Below the pieces are notes generated by a model. The model was given only the letters and a program-made list of their open reading frames with translations, made no database searches and was not told the origin of the DNA. The translations under genes and the position numbers were made by a program. A DNA stretch of 64,000 nt, from NCBI GenBank assembly GCA_947178145.1, contig CAMWXE010000004.1, forward strand, positions 1 to 64,000. Reading direction: 5' to 3'. This DNA is from an uncultured Lachnospiraceae bacterium. GTDB taxonomy: Bacteria; Bacillota; Clostridia; Lachnospirales; Lachnospiraceae. Position 1 is the first letter of the stretch. Each line of letters opens with the position of its first letter. Below are positions 17,480 to 27,370 of the stretch, piece after piece.

Positions 17480-17633
17480 TTAAATTTCTTCCTCCCTACC
17501 CTCGACCTTTCTCTTCCCATTCAGCAATAAGTTCAGGATATCCATTGGAATCCCTGTCTTTTCAGACACATGTGTGTATCTGATGCCGTTGTCGTCAAGA
17601 TATGTTTTTATTTTTATCCCAAACTTTTGTCAA
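17480..17633 (-). pseudogene. HTH (XRE-type) gene remnant
   Basis: An open minus-strand stretch encodes KIKTYLDDNGIRYTHVSEKT, then GIPMDILNLLLNGKRKVEG, typical of the first 45 residues of small XRE-type regulators. It ends early with TAA at 17480. A stop precedes it and no start or ribosome site is seen. It is probably a fragment of a decayed regulator. Confidence 0.45.
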
Positions 17634-17663
17634 TACTTTTCACAGTTTTTCTGTATTTTTTTA

Positions 17664-17692
17664 TTGATTTTGCATAATTCCTGTGATACATT
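17664..17692 (+). promoter_or_regulatory. Promoter of the XRE regulator gene
   Basis: TTGATT (17664-17669) and TACATT (17687-17692) are 17 bp apart. Just downstream, TTTGT (17696-17700) and ACAAA (17710-17714) form a small dyad around TGACAATATGACA that could be an autoregulatory operator. Confidence 0.45.
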
Positions 17693-17738
17693 CAGTTTGT
17701 GACAATATGACAAATAGTACAGAACTATAGGAGGCAAA

Positions 17739-18128
17739 ATGATTTCCAGCGATGACATCAAAAAAAACATTTCAAAAAATATAACAAAATACCGGGAAAA
17801 AGCTGGTTTCTCCCAAAGGGAACTGGCACAGCAGTTAGGGATCACGCCCTCGCGCATATCGAATTGGGAGCAGGGCGCCAACTGCCCGACAATCGATATT
17901 CTCTTCGAAGTCTGCAAGACACTTCATGTTTCCATCAACGACATTTACGGAGTGTATCCCGATTCGGAGATGATGCTTTCCTACAGTGAACAGCAGCACA
18001 TCCAAAAATACCGCAGTCTCGATGACCACGGCCGGGAGACCGTCGATATCGCACTGGAACGGGAAACCATCCGCGTATTTGAACTGCAAAAAAAAGAAGC
18101 CCGCATTCGCGAGCTGGAGCATACCTGA
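17739..18128 (+). CDS. XRE-family transcriptional regulator
   Basis: This 129-residue protein has a standard Cro/CI-type helix-turn-helix (about residues 8-65: YREKAGFSQRELAQQLGI, SRISNWEQG, and a second part ending VSINDIYGVYP). A 60-residue helical C-terminus rich in Glu and Arg follows and may dimerise. AGGAGG precedes ATG 17739. It is monocistronic and ends at a terminator shared with lepA. The target genes are unknown. Confidence 0.85.
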   Translation: MISSDDIKKNISKNITKYREKAGFSQRELAQQLGITPSRISNWEQGANCPTIDILFEVCKTLHVSINDIYGVYPDSEMMLSYSEQQHIQKYRSLDDHGRETVDIALERETIRVFELQKKEARIRELEHT

Positions 18129-18150
18129 AATGCTCTGATAGAACAAAAAA

Positions 18151-18182
18151 GCAGAGGAACTCTTTCTTGTGATTTCCTCTGC
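18151..18182. terminator. Bidirectional terminator
   Basis: GCAGAGGAA (18151-18159) pairs with TTCCTCTGC (18174-18182), with A and T runs outside. It lies between the converging XRE gene and lepA. Confidence 0.75.
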
Positions 18183-18199
18183 CTTTTCTGTCTCTCATT

Positions 18200-20008
18200 C
18201 TATTTCGAATCATCCAGCTTCAACACCGACATAAATGCTTTCTGCGGAATCTCCACATTACCCACCTGCCGCATGCGCTTCTTGCCTTCCTTTTGTTTTT
18301 CAAGAAGCTTCTTCTTGCGCGTGATATCACCGCCATAGCACTTCGCAAGGACGTCCTTCCGCATTGCCTTCACAGTCTCCCTTGCGATGACCTTCCCGCC
18401 TACAGCCGCCTGTATCGGAATCTCAAAAAGATGTCTTGGAATCTCATCCTTCAGCTTCTCGCACATCCTTCTGCCCCTGTCATAAGCAGACTGCTTGTGC
18501 ACAATAAAGGACAGCGCATCGACCTCCTCCTTATTGATGAGAATGTCAAGCTTGACCAGTTCAGACTGCTCATAGCCCTTGATGTCATAGTCAAACGAAG
18601 CATATCCTCTCGAGCGCGATTTGAGCGCATCAAAGAAGTCATAGATAATCTCATTGAGCGGAAGCTCATATTTCAGCAGCGCGCGTGTTTCCTCCACATA
18701 TTCCATTCCGAGGTAGCGCCCGCGTCTCTCCTGACACAGCTCCATAATAGAACCGATAAACTCTGTTGTAACCATGATTTCAGCAGTGACAATCGGCTCC
18801 TCCATATAGTCAATCTCCGACGGGTCCGGCAGATTGGATGGATTTGTCAGCTCCACAATCTCTCCGTTTGTCTTGTGCACCTTGTATACAACGCCTGGCG
18901 CCGTCGTCACAAGATCGAGATTGTACTCGCGCTCCAGCCGCTCCTGAATGATTTCAAGATGCAGCAGCCCCAAAAATCCGCAGCGAAAACCAAATCCCAG
19001 CGCGACCGAAGTCTCCGGCTCATAGAACAGCGATGCATCATTTAACTGCAGTTTTTCAAGCGCATCCCGCAAATCCGGATACTTCGCGCCATCCGCCGGA
19101 TAAAGCCCGCAGTAAACCATTGACTGCACTTTCTTGTAGCCTGGAAGCGGCTCCGCACAGGGGTTATCCGCGTCCGTGACAGTATCTCCGACTGCCGTAT
19201 CCTTCACATTTTTGATGGAAGCTGTCAGATAACCTACCATTCCCGCCGACAGTTCGTCGCAGGGGATAAACTGTCCGGCACCAAAATATCCCACTTCCAC
19301 AACATCCGCCATGGCCCCCGTCGCCATCATCTTAATCTTCGTTCCCTTTGCAACTCTTCCTTCCACAATCCGGCAAAATACGATGACACCTTTATAGGAG
19401 TCGTAAACGGAATCAAAGATCAATGCCTGCAGTGGATTGTCCGCACTTCCCCCAGGCGCTGGTATCTTTGCTATGACTGCCTCCAGCACATCCTCTATTC
19501 CCACACCATTCTTTGCCGATATCAGTGGTGCATCCATCGCCTCAATGCCAATGACATCCTCAATCTCATTTTTCACCCAATCAGGACGCGCGCTCGGAAG
19601 GTCTATTTTATTGATGACAGGAAACACATCGAGGTCGTGATCCAGCGCCAGATACACATTTGCAAGTGTCTGTGCCTCAATCCCCTGCGCCGCGTCCACG
19701 ACAAGAATCGCCCCGTCACAGGCCGCCAGCGCGCGGCTCACCTCATAGTTAAAATCAACATGCCCCGGCGTGTCAATCAGGTTGAAAATGTACTCGTTTC
19801 CATCCTGCGCCTTGTACACTGTGCGGACTGTCTGTGCCTTGATCGTGATTCCCCGCTCCCGCTCCAGATCCATGTTGTCTAAGATCTGATCCTGCATCTC
19901 CCGGCTCGTCAGCAGTCCTGTCTTTTCTATAATTCTGTCTGCAAGTGTGGACTTACCATGATCGATATGTGCCACAATACAGAAATTTCTGATTTTACTT
20001 TGATCCAT
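18200..20008 (-). CDS. lepA: Elongation factor 4 (LepA)
   Basis: The 602-residue length is typical. The GTPase domain has [21 protein letters not shown] and NKIDLP motifs, followed by the EF-G-like domains and the LepA-specific C-terminus with Lys-rich [11 protein letters not shown]. It is a ribosome-associated translational GTPase that helps stalled or back-translocated ribosomes. It follows potD by only 10 bp on the same strand, so it may be co-transcribed with the polyamine transport genes. In many Bacillota lepA lies beside hemN/hrcA; here that linkage is not seen on either side. Confidence 0.97.
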   Translation of the reverse strand: MDQSKIRNFCIVAHIDHGKSTLADRIIEKTGLLTSREMQDQILDNMDLERERGITIKAQTVRTVYKAQDGNEYIFNLIDTPGHVDFNYEVSRALAACDGAILVVDAAQGIEAQTLANVYLALDHDLDVFPVINKIDLPSARPDWVKNEIEDVIGIEAMDAPLISAKNGVGIEDVLEAVIAKIPAPGGSADNPLQALIFDSVYDSYKGVIVFCRIVEGRVAKGTKIKMMATGAMADVVEVGYFGAGQFIPCDELSAGMVGYLTASIKNVKDTAVGDTVTDADNPCAEPLPGYKKVQSMVYCGLYPADGAKYPDLRDALEKLQLNDASLFYEPETSVALGFGFRCGFLGLLHLEIIQERLEREYNLDLVTTAPGVVYKVHKTNGEIVELTNPSNLPDPSEIDYMEEPIVTAEIMVTTEFIGSIMELCQERRGRYLGMEYVEETRALLKYELPLNEIIYDFFDALKSRSRGYASFDYDIKGYEQSELVKLDILINKEEVDALSFIVHKQSAYDRGRRMCEKLKDEIPRHLFEIPIQAAVGGKVIARETVKAMRKDVLAKCYGGDITRKKKLLEKQKEGKKRMRQVGNVEIPQKAFMSVLKLDDSK

Positions 20009-20017
20009 AGCCCTCTC

Positions 20018-21514
20018 TTATCTCCTCTTACTACTACTTTTTCTGTAACCGATCCATATCAGCATGAGCAGTCCGACCAGCAGCACCATCCAGACACCCA
20101 TTGGCACATCATAGATATCAAAGCATCTGACATTGATCCACATCTGATTGATTGCCTTGTTTGCATCTGCATCAAAGTACCGCATAATCGCCGTTCTGTC
20201 CATGACATCCTGTGGCGGATACTGACTGTAGAGCTGTCGGCCGATTTGACTGCTTGCAGACTGCAAAATATAGTTTTCATCACTGTTGTCTCCGCTGAAA
20301 AAATAGCCCACAGGATATTCCATAATGTCCTCTTCATCCTCGTCGGCACCATAACACCAATTCATATATTCATAGATGGTATCATCCTCTTCATTTCCGG
20401 CAATCGATGAAGTATACCCAATATAATACATATTTCTGACGGCATTATCCGTTCTTGACACAAAATTAACAAAAGCTTCCGCCGCATGCTGCCGCTCTGC
20501 GTCACTGTCAATACCGCTTTTCAACATCACCCATCCGTCAAACCAGAGATTTGTGCTCTCCTTTGGCACTGCAAATCTAAGCTCGAAATCATCCTCATCA
20601 GCCTGGTCCATCGCATAGACTGCATCGCCTGACCACTGATAATTCGCCACAATCTTGCCAGTTATCATATCCGCTTTTCCGCTGTCCGTCTCGAGAGAAT
20701 AGACATTGTCCATCAGCTGGTTCAAAAGCTCCTGCGCCTGCGCAATCGTCTCAGGATTCACATCATTCATCATATCCGCAAGCCGCTCATGATAATCTGC
20801 AGAACAGATAAAATTCTCATCCGTCAGCTCATTGGCCTTCAAAATTCCCAAAGCTGCAAAGTAAGAATCACGCACATTATCTTTCAGTGTAATCTGCCGG
20901 TTAAACTTCGGATTTCCAAAAATCTCCCAAGTGGATGCCTCCTCCTCCGTCACCAGCGCCGGATTATACAGCACGCCTGTAATTCCCCACATGTACCCGG
21001 CAGCATACTTGCTCCAGCTCTCACCGCCAATCTCATTGGACTCCAGTGTCTCCTGTATAAAAGGCGACACATTGTTGATATAGAAATTATTGGAGTCCTG
21101 CGTATCATAAAAGTTTTCTGAATATGGCAGCAGCCGGTCCTCCGCCATCAGCTTCATAATCATATACTCTGATGGACACACCAGATCATAAGTGTCTCCC
21201 ATATTCAGCTGATTATAGAGATCCTCATTCGTGCCAAAGCAGGAGTACTCTACCCGCACCTCCCTGCCGTAAGTCTCCCTGTACCAGTCCTCAAACTCCT
21301 CATAAAGCGGCCGCTCCCCAAAGATTACAGTACCATTGTCAAGTGTGATCGCTTCCTCCTCATCCCACTCTCCAAGATCGATATATTCCTCCCAGCTGCA
21401 AACGCGAAGTATCACAGGCTCCTCACTGGCACAGACAGACTGTCCCGGGAAAACACCTGCTGCCAGTATACTGCCCACAGCGATCGCAATGATTGTCTTA
21501 CCTGTTTTTCTCAC
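20018..21514 (-). CDS. potD: Spermidine/putrescine-binding protein with C-terminal anchor
   Basis: This is an extracellular solute-binding protein of the PotD type (SWEEYIDLGEW, YDLVCPSEYMIMKL, NLWFDGWVMLKSG). GTG 21514, after AGGTG, gives a clean signal peptide (RKTGKTIIAIAVGSILAAG). Longer in-frame starts at 21547 and 21559 would spoil it. The product is about 498 residues, longer than the usual 340-360. No lipobox is evident; instead a C-terminal membrane segment (GVWMVLLVGLLMLIWIGY) followed by RKSSSKRR should anchor it. It overlaps the end of potC by 17 bp and is the last pot gene before lepA. Confidence 0.88.
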   Translation of the reverse strand: MRKTGKTIIAIAVGSILAAGVFPGQSVCASEEPVILRVCSWEEYIDLGEWDEEEAITLDNGTVIFGERPLYEEFEDWYRETYGREVRVEYSCFGTNEDLYNQLNMGDTYDLVCPSEYMIMKLMAEDRLLPYSENFYDTQDSNNFYINNVSPFIQETLESNEIGGESWSKYAAGYMWGITGVLYNPALVTEEEASTWEIFGNPKFNRQITLKDNVRDSYFAALGILKANELTDENFICSADYHERLADMMNDVNPETIAQAQELLNQLMDNVYSLETDSGKADMITGKIVANYQWSGDAVYAMDQADEDDFELRFAVPKESTNLWFDGWVMLKSGIDSDAERQHAAEAFVNFVSRTDNAVRNMYYIGYTSSIAGNEEDDTIYEYMNWCYGADEDEEDIMEYPVGYFFSGDNSDENYILQSASSQIGRQLYSQYPPQDVMDRTAIMRYFDADANKAINQMWINVRCFDIYDVPMGVWMVLLVGLLMLIWIGYRKSSSKRR

Positions 21515-22322
21515 TGTCTGCACCTGCCCTCTTTTGATTTTTATCATTTTTGTTTCCACTCATATTCATGACCATCACCATCAGCACAACCACCACAAAT
21601 ATAATCGTGGAAAGTGCCCACAGCGCTGTCTTGATGTCCGTCTGTGATCCCCTCGTCGCATTCACCACATAAGTACTGATGGTATCAAAGGTAGCCGGCT
21701 TCGTATAGCTGGTGATAAAATAGTCGTCAAGCGACAGTGTAACCGCCAACGCAAAACCAGAGACAACACCCGGCAAGATTTGTGGAAATACCACACGCCT
21801 CAGCGCCATCGCAGGCGATGCTCCCAAGTCAAGCGCCGCCTCATAGAGACTGTTATCCATCTGCTTTAACTTCGGTACAACAGACAGATACACAAAAGGC
21901 GCTTCCAGAACCACATGACCGATTAACAGCGAAATAAAACTGCTCTTGTCCACACCGCACACCCCAATCAGAAGAATGCACAGGGAGAAGGCCGTGACAA
22001 CCTCCGCATTTACGACTGGCACTTGATTCAGCGAACCCACAACCGCATTTCCTAACCGCCCTGAATAAAAGACGCCCACAGCGCCGAGCGTGCCAAGTAC
22101 TGTCGCCACAAAGGCGGAACCTACCGCAAGCGCCAAAGTCCCCACAATCATAGCCTGCAAATCAGGCTTTGTAAACAGCGTCTCATAATTTTTCAGTGAA
22201 AAGCCATGGATTGCTCCAATGTTTGCGGAGTCCGTAAAACTGTACACCGCCAGTACAAAAATGGGCAAGTATAGCAGTAAGACCATAAACGCAAGAAATG
22301 CCCTTCCAAGAACCTTTTTCAT
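21498..22322 (-). CDS. potC: Spermidine/putrescine ABC permease PotC
   Basis: This 274-residue permease has about six membrane segments and the conserved cytoplasmic loop for the ATPase (EAALDLGASPAMALRRVVFPQ). Together with PotB it forms the membrane channel of the polyamine importer. ATG 22322 overlaps the potB stop as ATGA, showing translational coupling. Confidence 0.93.
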   Translation of the reverse strand: MKKVLGRAFLAFMVLLLYLPIFVLAVYSFTDSANIGAIHGFSLKNYETLFTKPDLQAMIVGTLALAVGSAFVATVLGTLGAVGVFYSGRLGNAVVGSLNQVPVVNAEVVTAFSLCILLIGVCGVDKSSFISLLIGHVVLEAPFVYLSVVPKLKQMDNSLYEAALDLGASPAMALRRVVFPQILPGVVSGFALAVTLSLDDYFITSYTKPATFDTISTYVVNATRGSQTDIKTALWALSTIIFVVVVLMVMVMNMSGNKNDKNQKRAGADSEKNR

Positions 22323-23125
22323 CCCCCGAGCACACCTCCTCTGCTGCTGCCTGCATCCTCATCCGCATAGCGATTCGTAAACAGTGTAAACACAAGAATA
22401 ATCACCAGCAGAATCAGCGCAATCATCGACCCGTTGTGCCAGTCATATGCACTAAAATATGCCCCGATCAGACTTCCCATGATATAGGTGCTGTTGTAAA
22501 GCATATCGAGCACAACATAGTTCGTCATAGACGGCAGAAACACCATCACAATTCCGCTGATGATACCAGGAACAGACAGTGGCAGCGTCACTTTTAGAAA
22601 TGTCTGAACAGTGTCTGCTCCAAGGTCCGCCGCCGCTTCCAGGAGACTTCCGTCGAGCTTTAACAGTGTCGTATAGATAGGAAGGATCATAAACGGCAAA
22701 AAGTCATATGTCATGCCAATCAGCGTGTTCAGGAATGGATGGTACGCGAGATTTCCCTCTACCACTGTAAGAATCTCTTTGAGGGCTGTAATCCTGAGTG
22801 TAAAGTTAATCCACATAGGCATGATGAACACCATCAGCACCACTGATTTATGCTTCATGCTGCTTCTCGCCAGTATATAGGCAATCGGATACGCCAGCAT
22901 CAGGCAGATGCAAGTGGTAGCCACCGCAACGCCAAGGCTGTATGCAAGCGTTCCGATTGTGTTGGGACTCGAAAAAAATCCAATCAGATTCCCGAGGGTA
23001 AATTGCCCCTCCCCGTTTGTAAATGCATAGTATATAATAACAATCAACGGTGCCAGCACAAAGCAGACCAGAAAAAGACCATATGGTATGCACAGCTGCG
23101 ACCTCTGAAAACGAAATTTGTCCAT
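22319..23125 (-). CDS. potB: Spermidine/putrescine ABC permease PotB
   Basis: This product of about 268 residues has six membrane segments and the EAA-type loop (EAAADLGADTVQTFLKVTLP). GGAGGGG before ATG 23125 sets the start, 11 bp after the potA stop; an upstream in-frame codon at 23152 would overlap potA. It pairs with PotC. Confidence 0.93.
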   Translation of the reverse strand: MDKFRFQRSQLCIPYGLFLVCFVLAPLIVIIYYAFTNGEGQFTLGNLIGFFSSPNTIGTLAYSLGVAVATTCICLMLAYPIAYILARSSMKHKSVVLMVFIMPMWINFTLRITALKEILTVVEGNLAYHPFLNTLIGMTYDFLPFMILPIYTTLLKLDGSLLEAAADLGADTVQTFLKVTLPLSVPGIISGIVMVFLPSMTNYVVLDMLYNSTYIMGSLIGAYFSAYDWHNGSMIALILLVIILVFTLFTNRYADEDAGSSRGGVLGG

Positions 23126-23135
23126 CCGTCCCCTC

Positions 23136-24584
23136 CTACTTCTTAATGGCATAATGAAACTTATCCATCGGAATCAAGAGACTCACATAGTCATCCATAT
23201 TCCACAAATACTCATCAGAGACAATAAAATCCTCATCCTCCTCAGTCCGGACAACATAACTGTAATGATCTCCTTTATAGATCAGATTGATAATATGTCC
23301 TCTGACAATACCTGCTTCCTTGTCGTCACTCATCGTGATGTCATCTGGTCTCACAGACACAATCACCTTGATGCGGTCCGGCTCGATCACATCGCCATGC
23401 GCGTCGACAAGCGCACCATCTGTATCAAACGAAGCGCCGGGGATCAGGGCCGTCATATCACAGTTGAGCATTCCTCCAAGAAAATGAAGCTTGTACTCTT
23501 TGTCCACTCCCGTCTCAATGCGGTTTATGGTATTCTCCGCCAGCATGATGTGTATCCCTTCCGGCTCGATATACAATCCCACCAGGGCATTCAGCTCTGC
23601 CTTTCTGGTGGACTGCACCACAATCTCATTCTTGCCTGACTGTACTGTTATCTCATAGTGCACTCCCTTGAAGATGACAGATGTCACAGTTCCTCTGATG
23701 ATCCCTTTCTCCGGTGCCGTGATAATTACATCCTCCGGTCTCACTACCGCATCAATCATCGTCCCATGCTCAACATCATCCACACATTCAAACTCGGCAC
23801 CGCAGAAACGCACTCTGTACTTACCTGTCATAATCCCACTAAAGATATTGCTATCCCCGATAAAGTCGGCAACAAAAGCGTTTTTGGGCTCATTGTAAAT
23901 GTCCTCCGGCGTGCCAATTTGCTGGATTTTTCCCTCTGACATCACGACAATCTTGTCCGACATGGTCAGTGCTTCCTCCTGGTCGTGCGTCACATAGATA
24001 AATGTAATTCCCAGCTTCTCATGCATCCCTTTGAGTTCAAGCTGCATTTCCTTGCGCATCTTCAAGTCCAGCGCACCCAGCGGTTCATCCAGGAGCAGAA
24101 TCTCCGGCTCATTGACAATGGCCCGCGCAATGGCAATCCGCTGCTGCTGTCCACCCGAGAGCGTCTGTATTCCCCTGTCCTCAAAATCTTCCAGGTCTAC
24201 CATCTCCAAAGCCTTCTTGACTTTTCTTATGATCTCTGCCTTAGGCAGCTTTTTCAGCTTTAATCCAAAGGCAACATTTTCAAAGACATTTAAGTGCGGA
24301 AAGAGTGCATATCTCTGAAACACTGTGTTGATGGGCCGCTTGTTGGGCGGCAAATCCCGAATGTCCTCACCGTTTAGCAATAACTCCCCTTCTGTCGGCT
24401 TGTCAAAGCCAGCAATCATGCGAAGCGTCGTGGTCTTGCCACAGCCCGAAGGCCCTAAAAATGTGACAAACTCGCCTCTCTGTACTGTAAGGTTGAAATC
24501 ATCAACCACACGAAAACCGTCATCAAAGGTACGGCTGATATGTCTTAACTCGATAATATTTTCCCTTGTGGTAGTTCTGTCCAA
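23136..24584 (-). CDS. potA: Polyamine ABC importer ATPase PotA, extended form
   Basis: The ATPase domain has Walker A GPSGCGKTT, Q-loop NTVFQRYALFPH, signature LSGGQQQR and Walker B LLLDEPLGALD. The protein is 482 residues, about 100 more than usual. After the first TOBE-like region (VVRPEDVIITAPEKGIIRG) a second similar unit follows (SVRPDDITMSDDKEAGIVRG). The start is TTG 24584, with AGGAGG seven bases ahead. It leads the order potA-potB-potC-potD. It drives polyamine uptake; the doubled C-terminal part may bind a regulator or sense substrate. Confidence 0.92.
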   Translation of the reverse strand: MDRTTTRENIIELRHISRTFDDGFRVVDDFNLTVQRGEFVTFLGPSGCGKTTTLRMIAGFDKPTEGELLLNGEDIRDLPPNKRPINTVFQRYALFPHLNVFENVAFGLKLKKLPKAEIIRKVKKALEMVDLEDFEDRGIQTLSGGQQQRIAIARAIVNEPEILLLDEPLGALDLKMRKEMQLELKGMHEKLGITFIYVTHDQEEALTMSDKIVVMSEGKIQQIGTPEDIYNEPKNAFVADFIGDSNIFSGIMTGKYRVRFCGAEFECVDDVEHGTMIDAVVRPEDVIITAPEKGIIRGTVTSVIFKGVHYEITVQSGKNEIVVQSTRKAELNALVGLYIEPEGIHIMLAENTINRIETGVDKEYKLHFLGGMLNCDMTALIPGASFDTDGALVDAHGDVIEPDRIKVIVSVRPDDITMSDDKEAGIVRGHIINLIYKGDHYSYVVRTEEDEDFIVSDEYLWNMDDYVSLLIPMDKFHYAIKK

Positions 24585-24686
24585 CGCCTGTCCTCCTCAT
24601 GTAAAGTAATAGCCAATCCCTGTCAATCTATAATGTATATCATTGTTTAGTCTATCATATACCAGACATAATTGCTACAAAAAAAT

Positions 24687-24726
24687 ATTTATGCAAATTC
24701 AAAATTCTGTTTCAATTTGCATAAAT
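24687..24726. repeat. 13-bp inverted repeat
   Basis: ATTTATGCAAATT (24687-24699) and AATTTGCATAAAT (24714-24726) are perfect inverted copies 14 bp apart, between the end of the amino acid importer and the start of the pot operon. It may be an operator or a weak terminator; neither is established. Confidence 0.45.
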
Positions 24727-24772
24727 ACCGTCCCTCTTGCTCATATCCATATTTTGCATAAAGTCATAAGAC

Positions 24773-24811
24773 AACACACGAGTGATGCCAGCCTGGCAGC
24801 ACTCATGTGTT
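24773..24811 (-). terminator. Terminator of the amino acid importer operon
   Basis: An 18-bp stem with two mismatches (24773-24790 and 24794-24811, containing TGCCA-GCC-TGGCA) lies just downstream of the binding-protein gene. The T-run is poor. Confidence 0.55.
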
Positions 24812-24817
24812 ATTCCC

Positions 24818-25681
24818 TTATTCAGCGGAAAGCGCCTCTATGTACTGTGCTCCCAATTCGGCAATCGTGCCATCAGAAAGCATGGCGTCAATCACCTGAT
24901 TAATCTTGTCAAGCAGCTCTGTATTGCCCTTCTTCACTGCAATCGCATACACTTCGGACTCAAAAGCAGAAGCATCCTCCACAATCTTTAAGCCCTCATT
25001 GTCACTCACATATTTCTGAGATGTTGCAGAATCCAGCACAACTACATCGCACTTGCCATTTACCAGCTCCATAATCGCATCTGTTCCCTTCTTGAATGCC
25101 TCATAGGGATATCCCATATCTTTGACACAAATCTCACCAGTATAGCCCTGAATGACACAGATTTTCTTGTCTGCCATATCAGAAGCCGACGCAATATCGG
25201 AGTCTTCCTTTACAATCATAACCTGCGTAGCGGTGTAATACGGTATGGAAAAATCGGCTTCTTCCGCTCTGTCCTCCGTCACAGACATCCCTGCGATTGC
25301 CGCGTCAATCTGACCATTCTGCAAAGCTACCAGCAGAGAGTCAAATTCCATGTTCTCAATCGCTGCCGTCATGCCATTTTTCTCAGCAATCTGCTTTGCA
25401 ATCGCTATATCAATACCATCATACTGATCGATCACTCCGCTGCTTGTCACATATTCAAATGGTGGAAACTCCGCATTCGTGCCAAATGTAAGTGTGCCGC
25501 CCGTCTCTGGAGCTGCGCTTTCTGTGCCCGCTTCTGCATTCTGCGTCTGTACTTCGGCTGTTGTGTCCGCCTCTGCATTGTTACTTGCTGATGTGTCTGC
25601 GCTGTTGCCGCATGCTGTCAGGGCAGCAGCCATCATCGTCACGGCAAGCAGCATCGCCGCTGTCTTTGTTGCTTTTTTCAT
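24818..25681 (-). CDS. Amino acid ABC importer, substrate-binding lipoprotein
   Basis: This 287-residue protein has a lipoprotein signal (MAAALTACGNSAD, Cys at about 24). A family-3 solute-binding domain follows: GTNAEFPPFEYV, YDGIDIAIAKQIAEKNG, MSVTEDRAEEADFS, IPYYTATQ. It is of the type that binds polar amino acids such as Gln, His, Arg or cystine; the exact ligand is open. GGAGG precedes ATG 25681. It is the third gene of a permease-ATPase-binding protein operon and is probably expressed at the highest level of the three. Confidence 0.9.
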   Translation of the reverse strand: MKKATKTAAMLLAVTMMAAALTACGNSADTSASNNAEADTTAEVQTQNAEAGTESAAPETGGTLTFGTNAEFPPFEYVTSSGVIDQYDGIDIAIAKQIAEKNGMTAAIENMEFDSLLVALQNGQIDAAIAGMSVTEDRAEEADFSIPYYTATQVMIVKEDSDIASASDMADKKICVIQGYTGEICVKDMGYPYEAFKKGTDAIMELVNGKCDVVVLDSATSQKYVSDNEGLKIVEDASAFESEVYAIAVKKGNTELLDKINQVIDAMLSDGTIAELGAQYIEALSAE

Positions 25682-25773
25682 AATACTCCTCCTTTTATAA
25701 ATGAAATAACTATTTGGTATATTAAGCCCCTAGGCATAATATCGTATCGCATGCCCGCCTTCATACGAATGGA

Positions 25774-26496
25774 TCATAAAACTTTACTCAAAAAAAGCTT
25801 TGTCCTCTCATTCTGCGGATTGCCAAACACCTCCTCTGGTCTGCCGCTCTCCATAATCACACCCTGGTCTACAAAAAGCACCCTCGATGCAACCTCCCGT
25901 GCAAATCCCATCTCGTGTGTGACAATCACCATCGTCATACCAGATCGGGCTAGGTCCTTCATAACATCGAGCACTTCCCCTACCATCTCCGGATCAAGTG
26001 CGGAAGTAGGCTCGTCAAAAAGCATAATCTCAGGATTCATAGCCAACGCTCTGGCTATGGCGACACGCTGCTTCTGTCCGCCAGATAACTGTGCAGGGTA
26101 AGACTGCGCCTTTTCTTCCAGATTGACACGCCTCAGAAGATCTGTCCCCTTCTTGACCGCCTCGTCCTTCGTCATTTTTTTCAGCAGAACGGGCGCCAGT
26201 GTAATGTTGTCCATAATCGTCAGGTGCGGAAACAGATTGAACTGCTGAAACACCATTCCCATTTTCTGACGCACTTCATTGACATTGACCTTCGGCGAAT
26301 TAATCAGTTGGTCATCGACATAAATCTCGCCTTCTGTCACATCCTCAAGCAGATTCAGACACCTCAAAAAAGTACTTTTTCCGGACCCGGACGGACCAAT
26401 TACCACCACAACCTCGCCTTGGGAAATATGTTCGTCAATGCCATTTAGAACATTTAAGTCTCCAAATTTTTTATGTAAATTTCTCACTTTGATCAT
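25774..26496 (-). CDS. Amino acid ABC importer, ATPase (GlnQ-type)
   Basis: This is a 240-residue ATPase of the polar amino acid uptake type. It has Walker [11 protein letters not shown]-loop [11 protein letters not shown], signature LSGGQKQR, Walker [13 protein letters not shown] and the switch His in VTHEMGFAR. It has the family's normal length. It lies 15 bp after the permease gene and energises uptake together with the permease at 26512 and the lipoprotein at 24818. Confidence 0.93.
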   Translation of the reverse strand: MIKVRNLHKKFGDLNVLNGIDEHISQGEVVVVIGPSGSGKSTFLRCLNLLEDVTEGEIYVDDQLINSPKVNVNEVRQKMGMVFQQFNLFPHLTIMDNITLAPVLLKKMTKDEAVKKGTDLLRRVNLEEKAQSYPAQLSGGQKQRVAIARALAMNPEIMLFDEPTSALDPEMVGEVLDVMKDLARSGMTMVIVTHEMGFAREVASRVLFVDQGVIMESGRPEEVFGNPQNERTKLFLSKVL

Positions 26497-26511
26497 ACTG
26501 TGTTTTCCTCC

Positions 26512-27213
26512 CTATCGGACATCAGACTTTCTCAGCCCCTTCTCTATCCTGTGAAGCAGCAGTGTCAGTATCTTGATTAGCACATAATAAATAACAGCCG
26601 TTCCGATAAGCGGCATAAACGCCACGAATGTGGCACTCTTGATAAAATCGCCTGCCTTCTGAATATCCATCAATCCCACATAACCGACAATCGCCGTCTC
26701 TTTAATCAGAACTATAAACTCGTTGCAAAGCGCCGGAAAAATATTTTTAACCGCCTGTGGAATGACAATCCTTGTCATAGTCTGAAAAGCATTGAGTCCC
26801 AACGATCTGCCGGCTTCCGTCTGTCCATGGTCCACAGACAAAATTCCGGCTCTGATAATCTCTGACACATACGCGCCGGAGTTGATGCCAAATGCAATTG
26901 CCGCAATAATCCACTTGTCAAGATTCACAGTAGCAAAAACAACAAAGTAAATAATCATCAGCTGTGTGACAGAAGGTGTCCCTCGTATGACATCCGTGTA
27001 GATCCTTCCTATCCACCGCAACAGCTTTTTATTCGAAAGATTGCACATTGCAATCAAAAGTCCGATCAGAATACCAATAAAAACTGCCAGAAGCGATACC
27101 TTTATGGTCACACCTACACCGCTGACTAAAAGTTTGTAGCGGTCCTCCTTGATAAAACACTTATAAAATAAATTGGAAAAATCAGAAAACCATTCCTGAA
27201 ATGCTGTCATCTG
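26512..27213 (-). CDS. Amino acid ABC importer, permease (GlnP-type)
   Basis: This product of about 233 residues has several membrane segments and the His/Glu/Gln/Arg permease signature (IRGTPSVTQLMIIYF, then EAGRSLGLNAFQTMTRIVIPQ). The start is taken at ATG 27213. An AAAGGA site precedes it, the family's usual N-terminus (FQEWFSDFSNLFYKCFI) begins there, and the alternative codon at 27261 falls inside the probable promoter. It is the first gene of the importer operon. Confidence 0.9.
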   Translation of the reverse strand, partial: QMTAFQEWFSDFSNLFYKCFIKEDRYKLLVSGVGVTIKVSLLAVFIGILIGLLIAMCNLSNKKLLRWIGRIYTDVIRGTPSVTQLMIIYFVVFATVNLDKWIIAAIAFGINSGAYVSEIIRAGILSVDHGQTEAGRSLGLNAFQTMTRIVIPQAVKNIFPALCNEFIVLIKETAIVGYVGLMDIQKAGDFIKSATFVAFMPLIGTAVIYYVLIKILTLLLHRIEKGLRKSDVR

Positions 27214-27259
27214 TCTGTCATCCTTTCGCCTGTTTGGGAGATTCTCCTCGCTAACGCTC

Positions 27260-27288
27260 ATTCTATCATAAAGATGACAACTTGAAAA
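27260..27288 (-). promoter_or_regulatory. Promoter of the amino acid importer operon
   Basis: On the minus strand, TTTTCA (27283-27288) and an extended -10 TGA-TAGAAT (27260-27265) are 17 bp apart. The predicted start site lies about 40 bp ahead of the permease start. Confidence 0.5.
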
Positions 27289-27370
27289 GCATTTTTCTTA
27301 TGGATTTGACATAAAACGCATTCGAAACCAAAATTATACAGATAAAACGCTACACTTTTCACACCAATTT

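Noticed and set aside
18293-19045. 250-codon plus-strand frame
   Set aside because: Antisense to the highly conserved lepA; no independent evidence.
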